Shown here: positions 1-11,467 of the stretch, in pieces
Layout of the letters: each line of letters begins with the position of its first letter
Position numbering within the stretch: the stretch's first letter is position 1
NCBI GenBank assembly: GCA_964035575.1
Contig: OZ037930.1
Coordinates: 248,001 to 312,000 of the forward strand
Direction of reading: 5' to 3'
DNA length: 64,000 nucleotides
Source: Rhynchopus sp. YZ270_cl-10
Taxonomy: Eukaryota > Euglenozoa > Diplonemea > Diplonemida > Diplonemidae
The notes under the pieces: generated by a model
Databases searched by the model: none
What the model saw: only the letters and a program-made list of their open reading frames with translations
Told to the model about the DNA's origin: nothing
Position numbers and translations under genes: made by a program

Positions 1-357
1 ACAAACTCGTCAAAGCCCTGACAGTGTATTAACAAAAAGACTACTAAATTATGCCCACCACCAAGGTACTACCCACACACCCCCCCAGCACCTCTGCACT
101 GTGTTAACAGATGGTACCATTTGTCCCACACACACACTTTGCGATATGTTCCGCCCTTCGGGGATTCACCCCCCCACAAACTGCAACACACACCACACAG
201 ATCAACTGCCTCAGCAGCGTCCTTGTGCACACCACATGCCAGGTTGAAACCTTTCCTCTGCTCTTCATTTAGACAGATCGTATTTTTCAAGCCTCCAACC
301 CACCTATGATTTGAATAGAGAAAGGCGTCCTCTTACCAAAAAAACACCCCCATTTTT
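1..357. other. window edge, no gene supported
   Basis: Only short, low-quality reading frames are present and none resembles a known protein. The stretch holds CA-rich and C-rich runs (near 72-90, 123-140 and 168-180) and lies 3' of the first minus-strand gene. An exon of a gene continuing past the window edge cannot be excluded. Confidence 0.4.
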
Positions 358-2736
358 CTAGACCACCTCACACACTGAAGGCATGTGTACAGGGTCAAGC
401 AGGAGCCGCCACACTGAACGGTCCTGTAGAGCATACTGCATTGGTGTGTGAGTGGTCTCTGGTTCGAATGGAGGCATGGTTGCGAGGAAGCGGGTCAACA
501 TGGTGTCTGCAGAGCCTTCCAGCGCGAGATATGTGTTGATCCACAGCACTGCATCGCCTTGGAGCGTTGCACCACCATCCTTCCCCGCACCACCATGCCT
601 TTCACGGTACGCCTGCCGGAAATGCACCAACACACCCCACAGGGGCTCCACCTTCTCTGCCACCTCCGCCCCTGCTGCCCCTTCCTTTAGCTTGACCACT
701 ACACCAAACACTTCTTCACCTATCAGATGTGCCAATAGACGTACCCCTTTCCCTTCACTAAAGCGCAATGTACACAGTACTATGTCTAGTAGCAGCTCCG
801 GTGTGTCCGATGAAATGGAATTTTCTAATAAGGTTGACAACCCGGTGCAAATGAAAGGCGCTGGGGTGCACACAAAAGGCGTGGTACTCCGGAGGCAGTG
901 AAGCGCCCCGACCCGCACCCCCCATGAAATGTCGCTTCGAAGCACCGCGTAGAGCACCGCAAAGGTGACCTCCCCAGCAGTCTGTGCATTGATACACCCC
1001 GACCCGACCCTCTGGAGGAGCTCTTCCCCCCAGGGAGGGGTACTATGAAACAGCGCGCCCCAGGTTAGCTCGGAGCAGAGCATGGTTATGAGGGAGAGTG
1101 CGGTGGTGGTGGTGACGTTTTGACGTTTTGCGGCGCGTTGTGATGGGAGATCTTCAGAAAGAATGCAGGAGACAAAGTGGAGCAGTGTATGAAGAAGCCT
1201 TTCGGGACGTTCTGTGGTAAGCGCCAACCGGACTTCTGTAGAAGCCTCTGCTAACGTATAGAGCGCAAGCAGGGTTTCTGCTGGTGCATATCGTGGTAGG
1301 GGTTTTCTATATCCCCCCAACACCGTGGCAAGGCTAAACCCCATTGGCTTCACAGCATGCAAACGATGAGCGGTCAACCCTGCCTCCAAACCCTCCAAAA
1401 GAAACTTCACTTCCTTCACCCTTCTCGAAAATTCGCGTAATGTGGAACGAAAAAAATCGTGTTTTTGAACCTCATCCAGGGAAATGAGGGTTCCATTACC
1501 AGATTCTCCTAGACCACGTAAAAAACGGGATCGTTGAAACAACAATAAAAAGAGATGACTGCAGGCATCTATGTAGGAACACATTGCGGCTTCCTCGGAG
1601 AAGTACCCTTCTTGCACTGTCCCTGCCAGAACGTTAAGAAGCGACGTGAACAACGCGGCACGATGCGGCAACGGAGATCCTGGTAGCGAAAGCTCCGTCC
1701 AGAGACGGTACATAATGGATTGACAGTGCTGGGCGTTATGGTGGTAGGCGAAGGAGCGATCCTGCCCTGCAGGGGGGCTTTCGTACACACCTGGACGCAC
1801 CTCTCGCTTTATCACCGCACTATGTATACACGGTGGCAACAACGTTGCGATACACACCCGCATTATGCGAAACCTATAGGTCCTCTCCTTTACCCCTTCT
1901 CCGGACCGCCCCCAGACTGCACCTCGGCAGATTTCTTTTAACCCGCCGCTGTACTCTGATAGAGATTCGAAGATGTTCGGTACGTTGTGGCCATGAGCAT
2001 ATGGTATGGTCACCCCTGGTGCGTGAAGGAGCAGCAGCAGAGAGGATACTAAGGTGTACGCGAGGGTGCGGTCTAGCTCTCCGCCGCCTATAGAGCGGAA
2101 GGAAGAGTATTGTTGAGCGAGAGACGGTGCGTTGCCTGCAGTGCGTACCCGGTTGTGCAAAAGCATGTCTTCCAAAACGCTAGCATCAGACTGTACTGCC
2201 GCAGAGAATCCGGTCTCCAATAAGAGAAGTGACGTTAACAATGTGTTTCGCCCTGCAGATTCGAAGGACGCAATCTTCCCTTTGCTCCCCATAACGCTGT
2301 ACAGCCCTTTTACATATAAGTACAACTGCTCCACAGAAAGGAACAAAACCAACGCAAAGTTCTCCGGTTGACAGTCGCACAGCGATTTTAGCAGACCCAC
2401 CGTGATACCACCTTGCTTGCTCACATAGGGGTCCTGCGGGAAGAGGGAGGACCATGGGTCGCCACTGCCGCTGGCGCGTAGTGTTGTGTACGGAAGACGT
2501 TGCAAGGAGCAGAGCACCTTGACCTGAGAGACGGCGGCGGTGGGATGCCCGGTGACGGTGAAGAGGGGGACGGAGAGCTGTGGTGGGGATGCATTGCGGA
2601 GGGCGGAGAGGGCAGCGACAGTGAGCCCTGCAGAGACGTTGGGTGATGCGGTAGAGTCTATTGTGCTCTGGGCAGGATTGATGTTAAGGGTGGAGGGGGT
2701 CGCTGCAGCCAAATGCTTTGTATGTGATGTGGACAT
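358..2736 (-). CDS. hypothetical protein, 792 aa, probable alpha-helical solenoid
   Basis: I do not recognise this protein. The frame is open further upstream, but the codon at its far end is not ATG; the first in-frame ATG is at 2736 (MSTSHTKHL), which I take as the start. Just upstream in gene direction lies a T-rich pyrimidine stretch ending in AAAG, an acceptor-like context. The first 60 or so residues are low-complexity (S, T, A, P). The rest alternates amphipathic and leucine-rich helices, for example a run of leucines near residue 220, with no transmembrane topology or catalytic motif I can name, which suggests a HEAT/ARM-like scaffold. The stop is at 358-360. A further 3' exon is possible but no GTATG-type donor precedes the stop. 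It is the last gene of the minus-strand series here, downstream of transportin. Confidence 0.7.
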   Translation of the reverse strand: MSTSHTKHLAAATPSTLNINPAQSTIDSTASPNVSAGLTVAALSALRNASPPQLSVPLFTVTGHPTAAVSQVKVLCSLQRLPYTTLRASGSGDPWSSLFPQDPYVSKQGGITVGLLKSLCDCQPENFALVLFLSVEQLYLYVKGLYSVMGSKGKIASFESAGRNTLLTSLLLLETGFSAAVQSDASVLEDMLLHNRVRTAGNAPSLAQQYSSFRSIGGGELDRTLAYTLVSSLLLLLHAPGVTIPYAHGHNVPNIFESLSEYSGGLKEICRGAVWGRSGEGVKERTYRFRIMRVCIATLLPPCIHSAVIKREVRPGVYESPPAGQDRSFAYHHNAQHCQSIMYRLWTELSLPGSPLPHRAALFTSLLNVLAGTVQEGYFSEEAAMCSYIDACSHLFLLLFQRSRFLRGLGESGNGTLISLDEVQKHDFFRSTLREFSRRVKEVKFLLEGLEAGLTAHRLHAVKPMGFSLATVLGGYRKPLPRYAPAETLLALYTLAEASTEVRLALTTERPERLLHTLLHFVSCILSEDLPSQRAAKRQNVTTTTALSLITMLCSELTWGALFHSTPPWGEELLQRVGSGCINAQTAGEVTFAVLYAVLRSDISWGVRVGALHCLRSTTPFVCTPAPFICTGLSTLLENSISSDTPELLLDIVLCTLRFSEGKGVRLLAHLIGEEVFGVVVKLKEGAAGAEVAEKVEPLWGVLVHFRQAYRERHGGAGKDGGATLQGDAVLWINTYLALEGSADTMLTRFLATMPPFEPETTHTPMQYALQDRSVWRLLLDPVHMPSVCEVV

Positions 2737-3707
2737 TTTCTTTAGGATTTGGCAAAAAATGAAGGAATGGGCGGGAACCCAAATGTCACCCACAAAGCGA
2801 GTGTATGAAGTGTTCACGTTGTGTCGCGATTGAGACGTCAGCCATTATTTAAAAGATGATTTTTAAGATAATTTGTTAAGAGAGGGATCTTTTTGGCAAC
2901 GTGAATCTTCTGTTGCTGTAGACCTACGAAGAGGGGAGGGGTTTAAAAAATAAAAGTTGTTGGATATGTGTCCCTCCCACTGTATGATAGGTGGGGGATG
3001 GTGATGTGTGTGTTAGGAGGGGAGGGAGGGGGCACAGACAAAGAGAAGAGCAGCACAGCAGATGGCAGAGAGTAAAAAATGGGGTAGGGGTGGCAAATAA
3101 CAACCCCCCCCTTTTTTTTTTGTCAGCCACATATCTGAAATAGATCATTACACAGCCGAACAGGATGATGGATTTTTTTTTCTTCGTTCGTTTCACCCCC
3201 CTCTGATGATGTCTGTCTAATACTAACTGCCCGAGAATACGCAAAAAAACACAACAGCAAATCCTGATGAATTCTTAGGAATACAACCAACACTTTTTGT
3301 CCAAATTTTTGTATTTTTCATATTATTTTTTTTTGGTACCCCTCCTCCCAAAAACCCCCATGTTTGGATATACTATACACCTGCTCACTGTCGTGCAAAA
3401 AGCTCTCTCTCTATATCACCTCAGGGAGCGGGTTTTCGTTTCTTGCAGATCCCGTGTGTTTCGATACCAGGCTTTGAGCGCACAAAGACCCGATATTTTT
3501 TTTTTGTGAAAATAATAATAATAGCCATGTACCATACACTGCTCCTTTTCAACAAATACCGCACCCAACATGTTGTGGCTAGATGGCACGGTGGGGCAGA
3601 AGGGAAAAACGCAGAAAAAAGAGCACAAACGCAACAAAAAAGCAAAAAGTGTTCAAATCAGCTTCGTTCTACCACCCTTTTCCTTCAGCAGCTGTATTAT
3701 GCTTTGC
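2737..3707. other. intergenic, homopolymer-rich
   Basis: This lies between the transportin stop and the hypothetical gene start. It contains many A/T runs of 8-10 bases (around 3110, 3172, 3330, 3496) and a purine-rich block near 3000-3060 that reads as pyrimidines in gene direction. A C/T-rich tract with AG near 3420-3460 could serve processing, but no RNA gene or coding exon is supported. Confidence 0.4.
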
Positions 3708-6700
3708 TTACAAACCGTACAAAAAGGTCAGCTTCTGGCACACCGTGGGGTCGAACTGTGTTGTGAATATGAATTGATTATTTTGTTCCCTTTCTTTAAA
3801 ACCTGCGTAGGATGACTCAAGAATAACAATAATTGGTCTGGTACAGGGTCGAACCCACGAAAGACTTAGGGGAGAACACTCGGGAATCTAGAGGGGGGTC
3901 ACAATCAATAAAGGTTGGTAAGATGTCCCTAAGCCTCTGGTGCTTTGTCACCTTTAAAAAAAAAATACCTTCGAAAAGTATCCAGCCCAGTCGCCTGCGA
4001 TGCGCTCTTTGTACCCATTGAGTAGAGTGGAGTAGTCTTGGCGGAGGGCAGGGGTGATGTCATCTGGGTCGTACTGGCTGGCCGCAACCAGGAGATCCGT
4101 GAGGTTGTTGAAGCCTGCTGCTGGGTTAGCGCGCACCATACGAGCCATGCCGTTGAAGGCGTGCTCCTTGTCACGCTTGTCCGAGAGCGACAGCGCGTGG
4201 TGGCACCAGCCCTTCGCAAACGACGCCAGCCGTGGCGCCACGTCGTCCGTGCACATGAGCCCCAGACGGCCCAGACTCACCGTCGCGTTCTCCCCGATCT
4301 GCGCGTTGCCGTGCTGCTTGTTCACGATCGGGATCAGCATGTCTGCGACCTATGTGAAGTGGAAGGTGGAAGTGAACCTTAAAAAGAAGCCTAAAGTGGT
4401 CTCTCTTTTGCTCTGGTTGTAGGGTATTAGGGGAAAAAATTGGAATCTTCACCTCGATTGTACCTAACGATGTCATAGGATTTTGTCAAATGCAAAAGGT
4501 GGAAAATAAATCATACCATGTTCGGGACATCCCCTGGAATGCTTTTGAAGTTTGCGCCCACCTTCATGATCATCTCCCCTAGCGCGTAGAGCACATTGAT
4601 ACAGAGGAGAGGGTGCTCCAGCTGGCAGCTGGCCTCGAGGAGGGGAAGGTACTGCGACACACCGGGCGCTACGTGCGGCCAGCACCACTTCACCGCGTCG
4701 CCGAGCAGCGCAAAGGCACTCTGGCGCACCTTCACCACCTTGTCGCTCAGACACTGGATCAGCACCTGGACGAGCCCCGGGGACGCACCCCACAACGGCT
4801 CCATGCTGCTCTCCAACCCATCCAACAACCCGCTATGGCAGCTCAAGCACGCCACCGCGTACTCCGAGTCCGTTCTGAAGTCGTTCTGCGCACGGTACTC
4901 CTGCGCCGCGGCAAGGATCTCCGTAGCCCTCCTGAACACCCCCTCCCCCCACCTCTGAAACGACGGACCCAACGCCGTCGCCGCCGCACCCATCGTCTGC
5001 AACACCGGGCAGATGCGCACATCGTTGTTCGCATAACGCTCCCACTTTGCGACCAACGGGGTCATCAGAAGCTCGATAAACTCTGGCGTGTCTAGGTTCG
5101 ACCCGACCGATTCGCAGACAGAGTGGAGGACGTACAACAGCTCTTTGAGGTTCACCGTATCACATGCGTTCAACGCCTGCCCTGCCGCGGTCAACACATG
5201 CTTACAACACTCCGGCGTCAACTGAATCGTCTCCAACATCCCGTCTCTCCCCAACGCCCTACACGCGGACGCCACCACCTTCTTCGAACGATCTCCAAGC
5301 AACGCAGTCAAGGTACTGAACCCTGCCTGCAGCAGGCTTTGGTCTGGGTGTTCATCCGCCACGGGGACGAACTTCCCTAACACCCAAGCCGTGATCGTCC
5401 TTACAAGGAAATGCGCGTCTTGCGCATACGTCACAAACATCTGTGTAAACGAAGGCAGTGTATCGGCCCATGCCTGCCCCATCCCCTGGGCGGTGGTACC
5501 AAGGGCGAGAAGGGCAGCTTCGCGCACCTCCCACGGCTGGGAGGGTTGGGTGCGCTTCTCCAGCTCCGGGACCACCACCGAAAGGAAAAAGGCTGCCTCA
5601 TGGTGGTAGCATGTTGCCAAGGCGTCCAACGTGCTGGCCGCAGAGCGTCGGAGGTTCCATTCTCCCTCAGCGTAGTCTTCGTCGTCTTCCTCCTCTTCTT
5701 CTTCTTCGTCGTCGTCGGAGCTGTCCCCCGCATCTTCCCCCGCTCCGGTCTTTTTTTGTGCCTTTTGATTGAGAAAGGAGGGTTTGACGTCTTGGTCACG
5801 GTCTGGACGGCTGACATCGTCGTCGGAAGAGAGAATCATAGAGAGTTCGATCTCGCTGTACCGCATGCAGTCCATGAGGCTCGCAACGAGTTGTGGGAGA
5901 AGTGCGCGGAAGAGCGGTTTGTCAAACATCTTATCGACAACCGCAGTCCAAAAGTCGCAGGCTTCAAGGGAAAGGTTGTCGTTCTTCCCGCGGTTCGCAT
6001 TTTGCACGGAAATCAGATATTGAAAGACCTGTTCAAGCATTGGTTCTAAACGATCCAGATGTGTCTCCGCAATGAAAGCAAATGCACGACACACCGCGAC
6101 CTGTGTATTCGCGCCGTCCTGCGCAAGAAGCATTCCCGCTTCGATGACGCCACCAACGTGGTTTGTAACGTACTGTGGAATTTTTGGGATGTAGCCACTG
6201 ATTTCGAGGGCATGCGCTGAGGTGCAGAGGTTAACGACACCCCAGTAGCAGTTCTCGCGGACGACAGCATCGTTGTGCTTTGCGTGGGTGAGGAGCGGGG
6301 AGAAGATTGCTTCTGCGAGGTTTGTAGCAAAGATGATCTCTGTTTGATCTTCGCAGATGTTGTGCAGTGCCTTTGCCGCACCTTGGGCGGTAGGCACGTC
6401 TGCTGATTGAAGAGAGACGCAAAGAAGGCGAAGAAGCTGAGCAGTGGAGGACTCACCATTACGGTCGATATTGAGTGCAGAGAGAACCGAGACAGAGTTT
6501 GCAACGGCATTGCGAATCTCCTTCGCAGGGTCGCCAATGCAGGAGAGAAGGCCGTCCTGGATAAAGTCGAGATGTGGCACAATCGCCTCAATGTTCGCCG
6601 CAATCCCGTTTTTCAAAACAATCGCAGCCCACTGCCGCACCTCTGTAGACAGACTCCGGTCCTTCATTGCATGCGCCAAATAACAGTTAAAATCTGGCCG

Positions 6701-6820
6701 CTTCGAGTGAGTCATGAACTGCTCCCACACCTGGCGAATGACCTCCGCAGATGGGTTCGACGCCTGAACTAATAACTCCAGAACCTGCTTGTAGTGTTCT
6801 TCATTAGCTTGAAAAGACAT
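3708..6820 (-). CDS. TNPO1: transportin (karyopherin beta-2), nuclear import receptor, three exons
   Basis: Transportin carries PY-NLS cargoes, such as RNA-binding proteins, into the nucleus and releases them on RanGTP. Exons: 6820-4517, 4349-3969 and 3755-3708; all junctions are phase 0, giving 910 residues (human TNPO1 is 898). Donors are GTATGA and GTATTT; acceptors end in ATAG and ACAG. HEAT repeats run throughout. The hallmark acidic loop is at about 363-386, followed by the WNLRR motif and preceded by the conserved CMRYSEIEL segment. Exon 3 encodes only 15 residues, but they complete the family C-terminus (KLTFLYGL against RLAAFYGV in human), so the apparent stop after FSK is intronic. 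Upstream, a T-rich tract with AG lies about 25 bases before the ATG. Intron 2 starts with a dispersed hairpin repeat. Start, identity and end are all well supported. Confidence 0.95.
3920..3955 (-). repeat. H1 hairpin repeat inside transportin intron 2
   Basis: This is a copy of the dispersed H1 hairpin, with a partly decayed stem (AAGC against GCTT) and loop CTCTGGT on the plus strand. It lies just inside the 5' splice site of intron 2, in the standard orientation relative to the gene. Confidence 0.6.
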
Positions 6821-7005
6821 TTTTTTGATATGATTGATGGTGAGCTAAAAAAAAATGCTCGGGAAGGGGGGGGAAAGGAAACGTCTGCGGGGGTGGTTTG
6901 AGAGGAGGAAAGGGAACAAAGAGCGAAAAATGGGGCATTTTTTTTTCTTCCCCCGAAACGATGTCGTATTTTTGTGGGACCGAAAAAAGAGCCCCCAGAA
7001 GGCAA
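6821..7005 (-). promoter_or_regulatory. transportin 5' flank, copied ahead of ankyrin genes A-C
   Basis: In gene direction this stretch has a long C/T-rich tract, an AG about 25 bases before the transportin ATG, and A/T runs, as expected of a trans-splice acceptor region. It aligns over its length with the sequence just upstream of UBL-ANK genes A, B and C: both contain GAGCTA followed by an A run, then TCTGCGGG, a GAGAGGA(GGA)AAG purine block, GAGCGAAAAA and CGAAACGA. Gene D lacks this homology. The flank was therefore probably carried into the array by the tandem duplication. Confidence 0.6.
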
Positions 7006-7461
7006 AAAAGGTACGTTGTGTTCAAAACAACAACATCAACATCAACAGCGGGAGGTCTTTTCAATTGACGCAAAACGCTGTGTCAGTAGCATCATATCGG
7101 CTGATAAATACGTTTGTTGCATTAGTTATGAACAAAAGAGGGAAAAGGAAACTTGAAAGCTGAATATGCCTCTCGTGCATACACAACTAAAACTACAAAA
7201 AGAAAGGGCGCCAGTTTGCATAATATTCTGCCTGCTTGCAGAGGTGCACAAACCTGACCCAAAACAGAAGAAGTGTATCATAATAAACACTGCGAAACAT
7301 GGTGCGCACTGTGAGGTTAGAAGAACAAAGTCAGTCGCGCAGCACACATTCTGCATTTTAAAGAAATTGTGCAGACACCAATGGATGCAGCACACACACC
7401 CTGTGGCAACACAGACGTACAAAGAACTCCACACCGACTGCAGTACTCTGAACAGGGTTGT

Positions 7462-8817
7462 TCACACAAGAACAGCACAATACGACTTTGCGTATCGACG
7501 AATTCCTAGAATTCCTCTCCGTGTGAAAGACTTGCGTACGTCGTGTTCCGTGATGTAGTCTTCTGCCACCAGGTCTTCTGGTATCGGAACTTCTGCTGTT
7601 GCAACCCTCGCTGTGGCAACGTCGAACCCTTCCAAGATGTCACTCGACGCTTTGCTGAAAGGAAGCCAAAACCCGGTAATGGACGGCAACCGGACCCAGT
7701 CCCAGTGATAGAACACTGCCATGGGAAAACGGTGCCTGTGTAAAGCCATGGTGCGGTCTCTGTTGCGCTGGATATCCTTCCACTGCAGCACGTAGCACGG
7801 CGCAGCACCGATGCTGCGCAGGCGTTCCACCTCTGCTGTGTAGCGGGAACGTTCAGCAGCGCTGCTTGCCGTGCTGCTGCGGTAGATGCATGCAGACAGC
7901 ACACTGGACGCGATGATGGGGTTTGCTGCCACGTACGCCTTCGTCACGAGGTGCTCCAGAAGCACGAACTTCCCTGCGTACGCACAGAAGGCGGCAAGGC
8001 TCTTTCCTTCGTACACCTTTCCATACATGTCATGAAAGTGTGTGCAAGGGATGCCGCTGTTCTCACAGCACTGTTCCCACGCAGGAAACAGCACATCCCA
8101 CAGACGCAGCACGTTCTCATCACGCACACCATTCTTCCCGCACATGCCTGCCAGCGTCACAAGAGGGCTCTCTCTCCGAGGACCCAGAAACAGGTCACTG
8201 GCGTTTCTGTCCAAAGCGCCATGCCGCAGAAGCAGAAGCACCATGTCGACATCCACGTTGCGCACCGCGAAGTACAGTGCGTTCACGCGGCTGCTCTTTT
8301 GCCGTCGATCGGGTCCCCCGTACTTCGAATACCACGTGTGGGTGACCTCATCCACAGGGAAGTCCCTGTTGAGTAGCATCTCCGCAATGTCGTAGTGCCG
8401 GTGCTTCACCGCAACCATCAGCGGCGTCTTGCGCCACCTCTGCAAATCTCCCTCACGCAGGTCCTCACCTGTGGCCAGCAGCAACTCGATGCGCTCCATG
8501 TTTCTGTGTGCGATCGCATTCACGAAGGCGTCCCGTCCGATCTTGATGTGCAGGCGCCGGCACTCCTTCTGTGCACCCACATGCGTGCCCACGTCGTGTG
8601 GGGTCTCGATACAGATCTGCACAGTGCTCCCATCCGTCAGCCCTGTGTTGCCCAGTGGGCAGCTCCCCTGCAGCAGTTCCCCGTCGTGGTGCAGTGAGAT
8701 GCGTCCGTGCTTCATCCCCGCAGTGGTCTTCACTGCCTGCATCAGCGTCCGGACACACCAGTCAGGCTCGCACTGCACAGTGTACATATGAGGGCCACAC
8801 GAGGCATAGATGTCCAT
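7462..8817 (-). CDS. UBL-ankyrin repeat protein A
   Basis: The protein has 451 residues in a single exon. Residues 1-71 align with ubiquitin (start MDIYAS, EPD in strand 2, HDGELLQ, then GLTDGSTVQI), and there is no terminal GG for conjugation. Residues about 95-200 carry ankyrin repeats with TPLMVAVKHRHYDIAEMLL and NALYFAVRNVDVDMVLLLL; a diverged helical C-terminal half follows. It could be an adaptor or E3-like scaffold that presents a UBL while the repeats bind a target; this is inference. Relative to its sisters it has a tandem duplication of about 10 bases near the end (the GAATTCCTA region at 7499-7515), which changes frame and replaces the usual short tail with about 17 extra residues. 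The 5' flank is shared with transportin. Confidence 0.85.
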   Translation of the reverse strand: MDIYASCGPHMYTVQCEPDWCVRTLMQAVKTTAGMKHGRISLHHDGELLQGSCPLGNTGLTDGSTVQICIETPHDVGTHVGAQKECRRLHIKIGRDAFVNAIAHRNMERIELLLATGEDLREGDLQRWRKTPLMVAVKHRHYDIAEMLLNRDFPVDEVTHTWYSKYGGPDRRQKSSRVNALYFAVRNVDVDMVLLLLRHGALDRNASDLFLGPRRESPLVTLAGMCGKNGVRDENVLRLWDVLFPAWEQCCENSGIPCTHFHDMYGKVYEGKSLAAFCAYAGKFVLLEHLVTKAYVAANPIIASSVLSACIYRSSTASSAAERSRYTAEVERLRSIGAAPCYVLQWKDIQRNRDRTMALHRHRFPMAVFYHWDWVRLPSITGFWLPFSKASSDILEGFDVATARVATAEVPIPEDLVAEDYITEHDVRKSFTRRGILGIRRYAKSYCAVLV

Positions 8818-9482
8818 CTCAATGTGGTTGAGGGAGCTACAAAAAATACTGGGGGGAGGTGAGAGTCTGCGGGTTGGGTGGGGAGAGGAAAGAACGAAAA
8901 AAGGTCAACAAAAAACTCTTTTTCTTTGTTTTTTGAAACGACGCGTAGTAATGTGTAAGAAACACACTCCTTCCTTGAGAGCAAAAAGGGAACGTTGTGT
9001 TCAAAACAACAACATCAACATCAACAGCGGGAGGTCTTTTCAATTGACGCAAAACGCTGTGTCAGTAGCATCATATCGGCTGATAAATACGTTTGTTGCA
9101 TTAGTTATGAACAAAAGAGGGAAAAGGAAACTTGAAAGCTGAATATGCCTCTCGTGCATACACAACTAAAACTACAAAAAGAAAGGGCGCCAGTTTGCAT
9201 AATATCCTGCCTGCTTGCAGAGGTGCACAAACCTGACCCAAAACAGAAGAAGTGTATCATAATAGACACTGCGAAACATGGTGCGCACTGTGAGGTTAGA
9301 AGAACAAAGTCAGTCGCGCAGCACACATTCTGCATTTTAAAGAAATTGTGCAGACACCAATGGATGCAGCACACACACCCTGTGGCAACACAGACGTACA
9401 AAGAACTCCACACCGACTGCAGTACTGTGAACAGGGTTGTTCACACAAGATCAAACACATCTTGTGTCAACGACTTTGCGTG

Positions 9483-10802
9483 TCAACGAATTCCTCTCCG
9501 TGTGAAAGACTTGCGTACGTCGTGTTCCGTGATGTAGTCTTCTTCCACCAGGTCTTCTAGCATCGGACGTTCTCCGACCGCAACCCTCGCTGTGGCAACG
9601 TCGAACCCTTCCACAATGTCGCTCGACGTTTTACTGAAAGGAAGCCAACTCCCGGTGACAAACGGCAACTGGAACAAGCGATAGTACAATTCCGCGGGAA
9701 ACCGCTGCTCGTACACCTCCATAGTGCGGTCTCTGTTGCGCTGGATATCCTTCCACTGCAGCACGTAGCACGGCGCAGCACCGATGCTGCGCAGGCGTTC
9801 CACCTCTGCTGTGTAGCGGGAACGTTCAGCAGCGCTGCTTGCCGTGCTGCTGCGGTAGATGCATGCAGACAGCACACTGGACGCGATGATGGGGTTTGCT
9901 GCCACGTACGCCTTCGTCACGAGGTGCTCCAGAAGCATGAACTTCCCTGCGTACGCACAGAAGGCGGCAAGGCTTTTTCCTGTGCACCCCTGTCCCCTTC
10001 CCCAGAGCACAAAGTGCGTGCAAGGGATGCCGCTGTTCGCACAGCACTGTTCCCACGCAGGAAACAGCACATCCCACAGACGCAGCACGTCCTCATCACG
10101 CACACCATTCTTCCCGGAGATGCTTGCCAGCGTCACAAGAGGGCCCCTCGGGCTCTCGTTCCGACCACCCAGAAAGAGGTCACTGGCGTTTCTATCCAAA
10201 GCGCCATGCCGCAGAAGCAGAAGCACCATGTCGACATCCACGTTGCGCACCGCGAAGTACAGTGCGTTCAGGTTGATCCTCTTCCACCGTCGATCGGGTC
10301 CCCCGTACTTCGAATACCACGTGTTGGTGATCTCATCCACAGGGAAGTCCCTGTTGAGCAGCATCTCCGCAATGTCGTAGTGTCGGTGCTTCACCGCAAC
10401 CATCAACGGCGTCTTGAGCCACTCGCGCCTATGTCCCCCACGCAGGTCCTCACCTGTGGCCAGCAGCAACTCGATGCGCTCCAGGTTTCTGTGTGCGATC
10501 GCATTCACGAAGGCGTCCCGTCCGATCTTGATGTGCAGACGCCGACACTCCTTCTGTGCACCCACATGCGTGCCCACGTCGTGTGGGGTCTCGATACAGA
10601 TCTGCACAGTGCTCCAATCCGTCAGCCCTGTGTTGCCCAGTGGGCAGCTCCCCTGCAGCAGTTCCCCGTCGTGGTGCAGTGAGATGCGTCCGTGCTTCAT
10701 CCCCGCAGTGGTCTTCACTGCCTGCATCAGCGTCCGGACACACCAGTCAGGCTCGCACTGCACAGTGTACATATGAGGGCCACACGAGGCATAGATGTCC
10801 AT
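9483..10802 (-). CDS. UBL-ankyrin repeat protein B
   Basis: The protein has 439 residues and the same UBL-ankyrin layout as its neighbours. It differs from copy A mainly in short patches: the segment before TPLMVAV (RGGHRREW), the segment after GGPDRRW (KRINL), an insertion NESPRGP after DLFLGG, the stretch VLWGRGQGCTG replacing HDMYGKVYEG, and the region before WLPFSK. Elsewhere the DNA is nearly identical. It ends RRGIR, the short tail. The start at 10802 is fixed by the UBL strand MDIYA; the purine-rich plus strand just beyond it is an acceptor-like pyrimidine tract in gene direction. Confidence 0.85.
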   Translation of the reverse strand: MDIYASCGPHMYTVQCEPDWCVRTLMQAVKTTAGMKHGRISLHHDGELLQGSCPLGNTGLTDWSTVQICIETPHDVGTHVGAQKECRRLHIKIGRDAFVNAIAHRNLERIELLLATGEDLRGGHRREWLKTPLMVAVKHRHYDIAEMLLNRDFPVDEITNTWYSKYGGPDRRWKRINLNALYFAVRNVDVDMVLLLLRHGALDRNASDLFLGGRNESPRGPLVTLASISGKNGVRDEDVLRLWDVLFPAWEQCCANSGIPCTHFVLWGRGQGCTGKSLAAFCAYAGKFMLLEHLVTKAYVAANPIIASSVLSACIYRSSTASSAAERSRYTAEVERLRSIGAAPCYVLQWKDIQRNRDRTMEVYEQRFPAELYYRLFQLPFVTGSWLPFSKTSSDIVEGFDVATARVAVGERPMLEDLVEEDYITEHDVRKSFTRRGIR

Positions 10803-11467
10803 CTCAATGTGGTTGAGGGAGCTACAAAAAATACTGGGGGGAGGTGAGAGTCTGCGGGTTGGGTGGGGAGAGGAAAGAACGAAAAAAGGTCAACAAAAAA
10901 CTCTTTTTCTTTGTTTTTTGAAACGACGCGTAGTAATGTGTAAGAAACACACTCCTTCCTTGAGAGCAAAAAGGGAACGTTGTGTTCAAAACAACAACAT
11001 CAACATCAACAGCGGGAGGTCTTTTCAATTGACGCAAAACGCTGTGTCAGTAGCATCATATCGGCTGATAAATACGTTTGTTGCATTAGTTATGAACAAA
11101 AGAGGGAAAAGGAAACTTGAAAGCTGAATATGCCTCTCGTGCATACACAACTAAAACTACAAAAAGAAAGGGCGCCAGTTTGCATAATATCCTGCCTGCT
11201 TGCAGAGGTGCACAAACCTGACCCAAAACAGAAGAAGTGTATCATAATAGACACTGCGAAACATGGTGCGCACTGTGAGGTTAGAAGAACAAAGTCAGTC
11301 GCGCAGCACACATTCTGCATTTTAAAGAAATTGTGCAGACACCAATGGATGCAGCACACACACCCTGTGGCAACACAGACGTACAAAGAACTCCACACCG
11401 ACTGCAGTACTGTGAACAGGGTTGTTCACACAAGACCAAACACATCTTGTGTCAACGACTTTGCGTG

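Noticed and set aside
3840-3865. B-box-like GGTCGAACCCACG as part of a tRNA gene
   Set aside because: No matching A box or cloverleaf; it lies in transportin intron 2.
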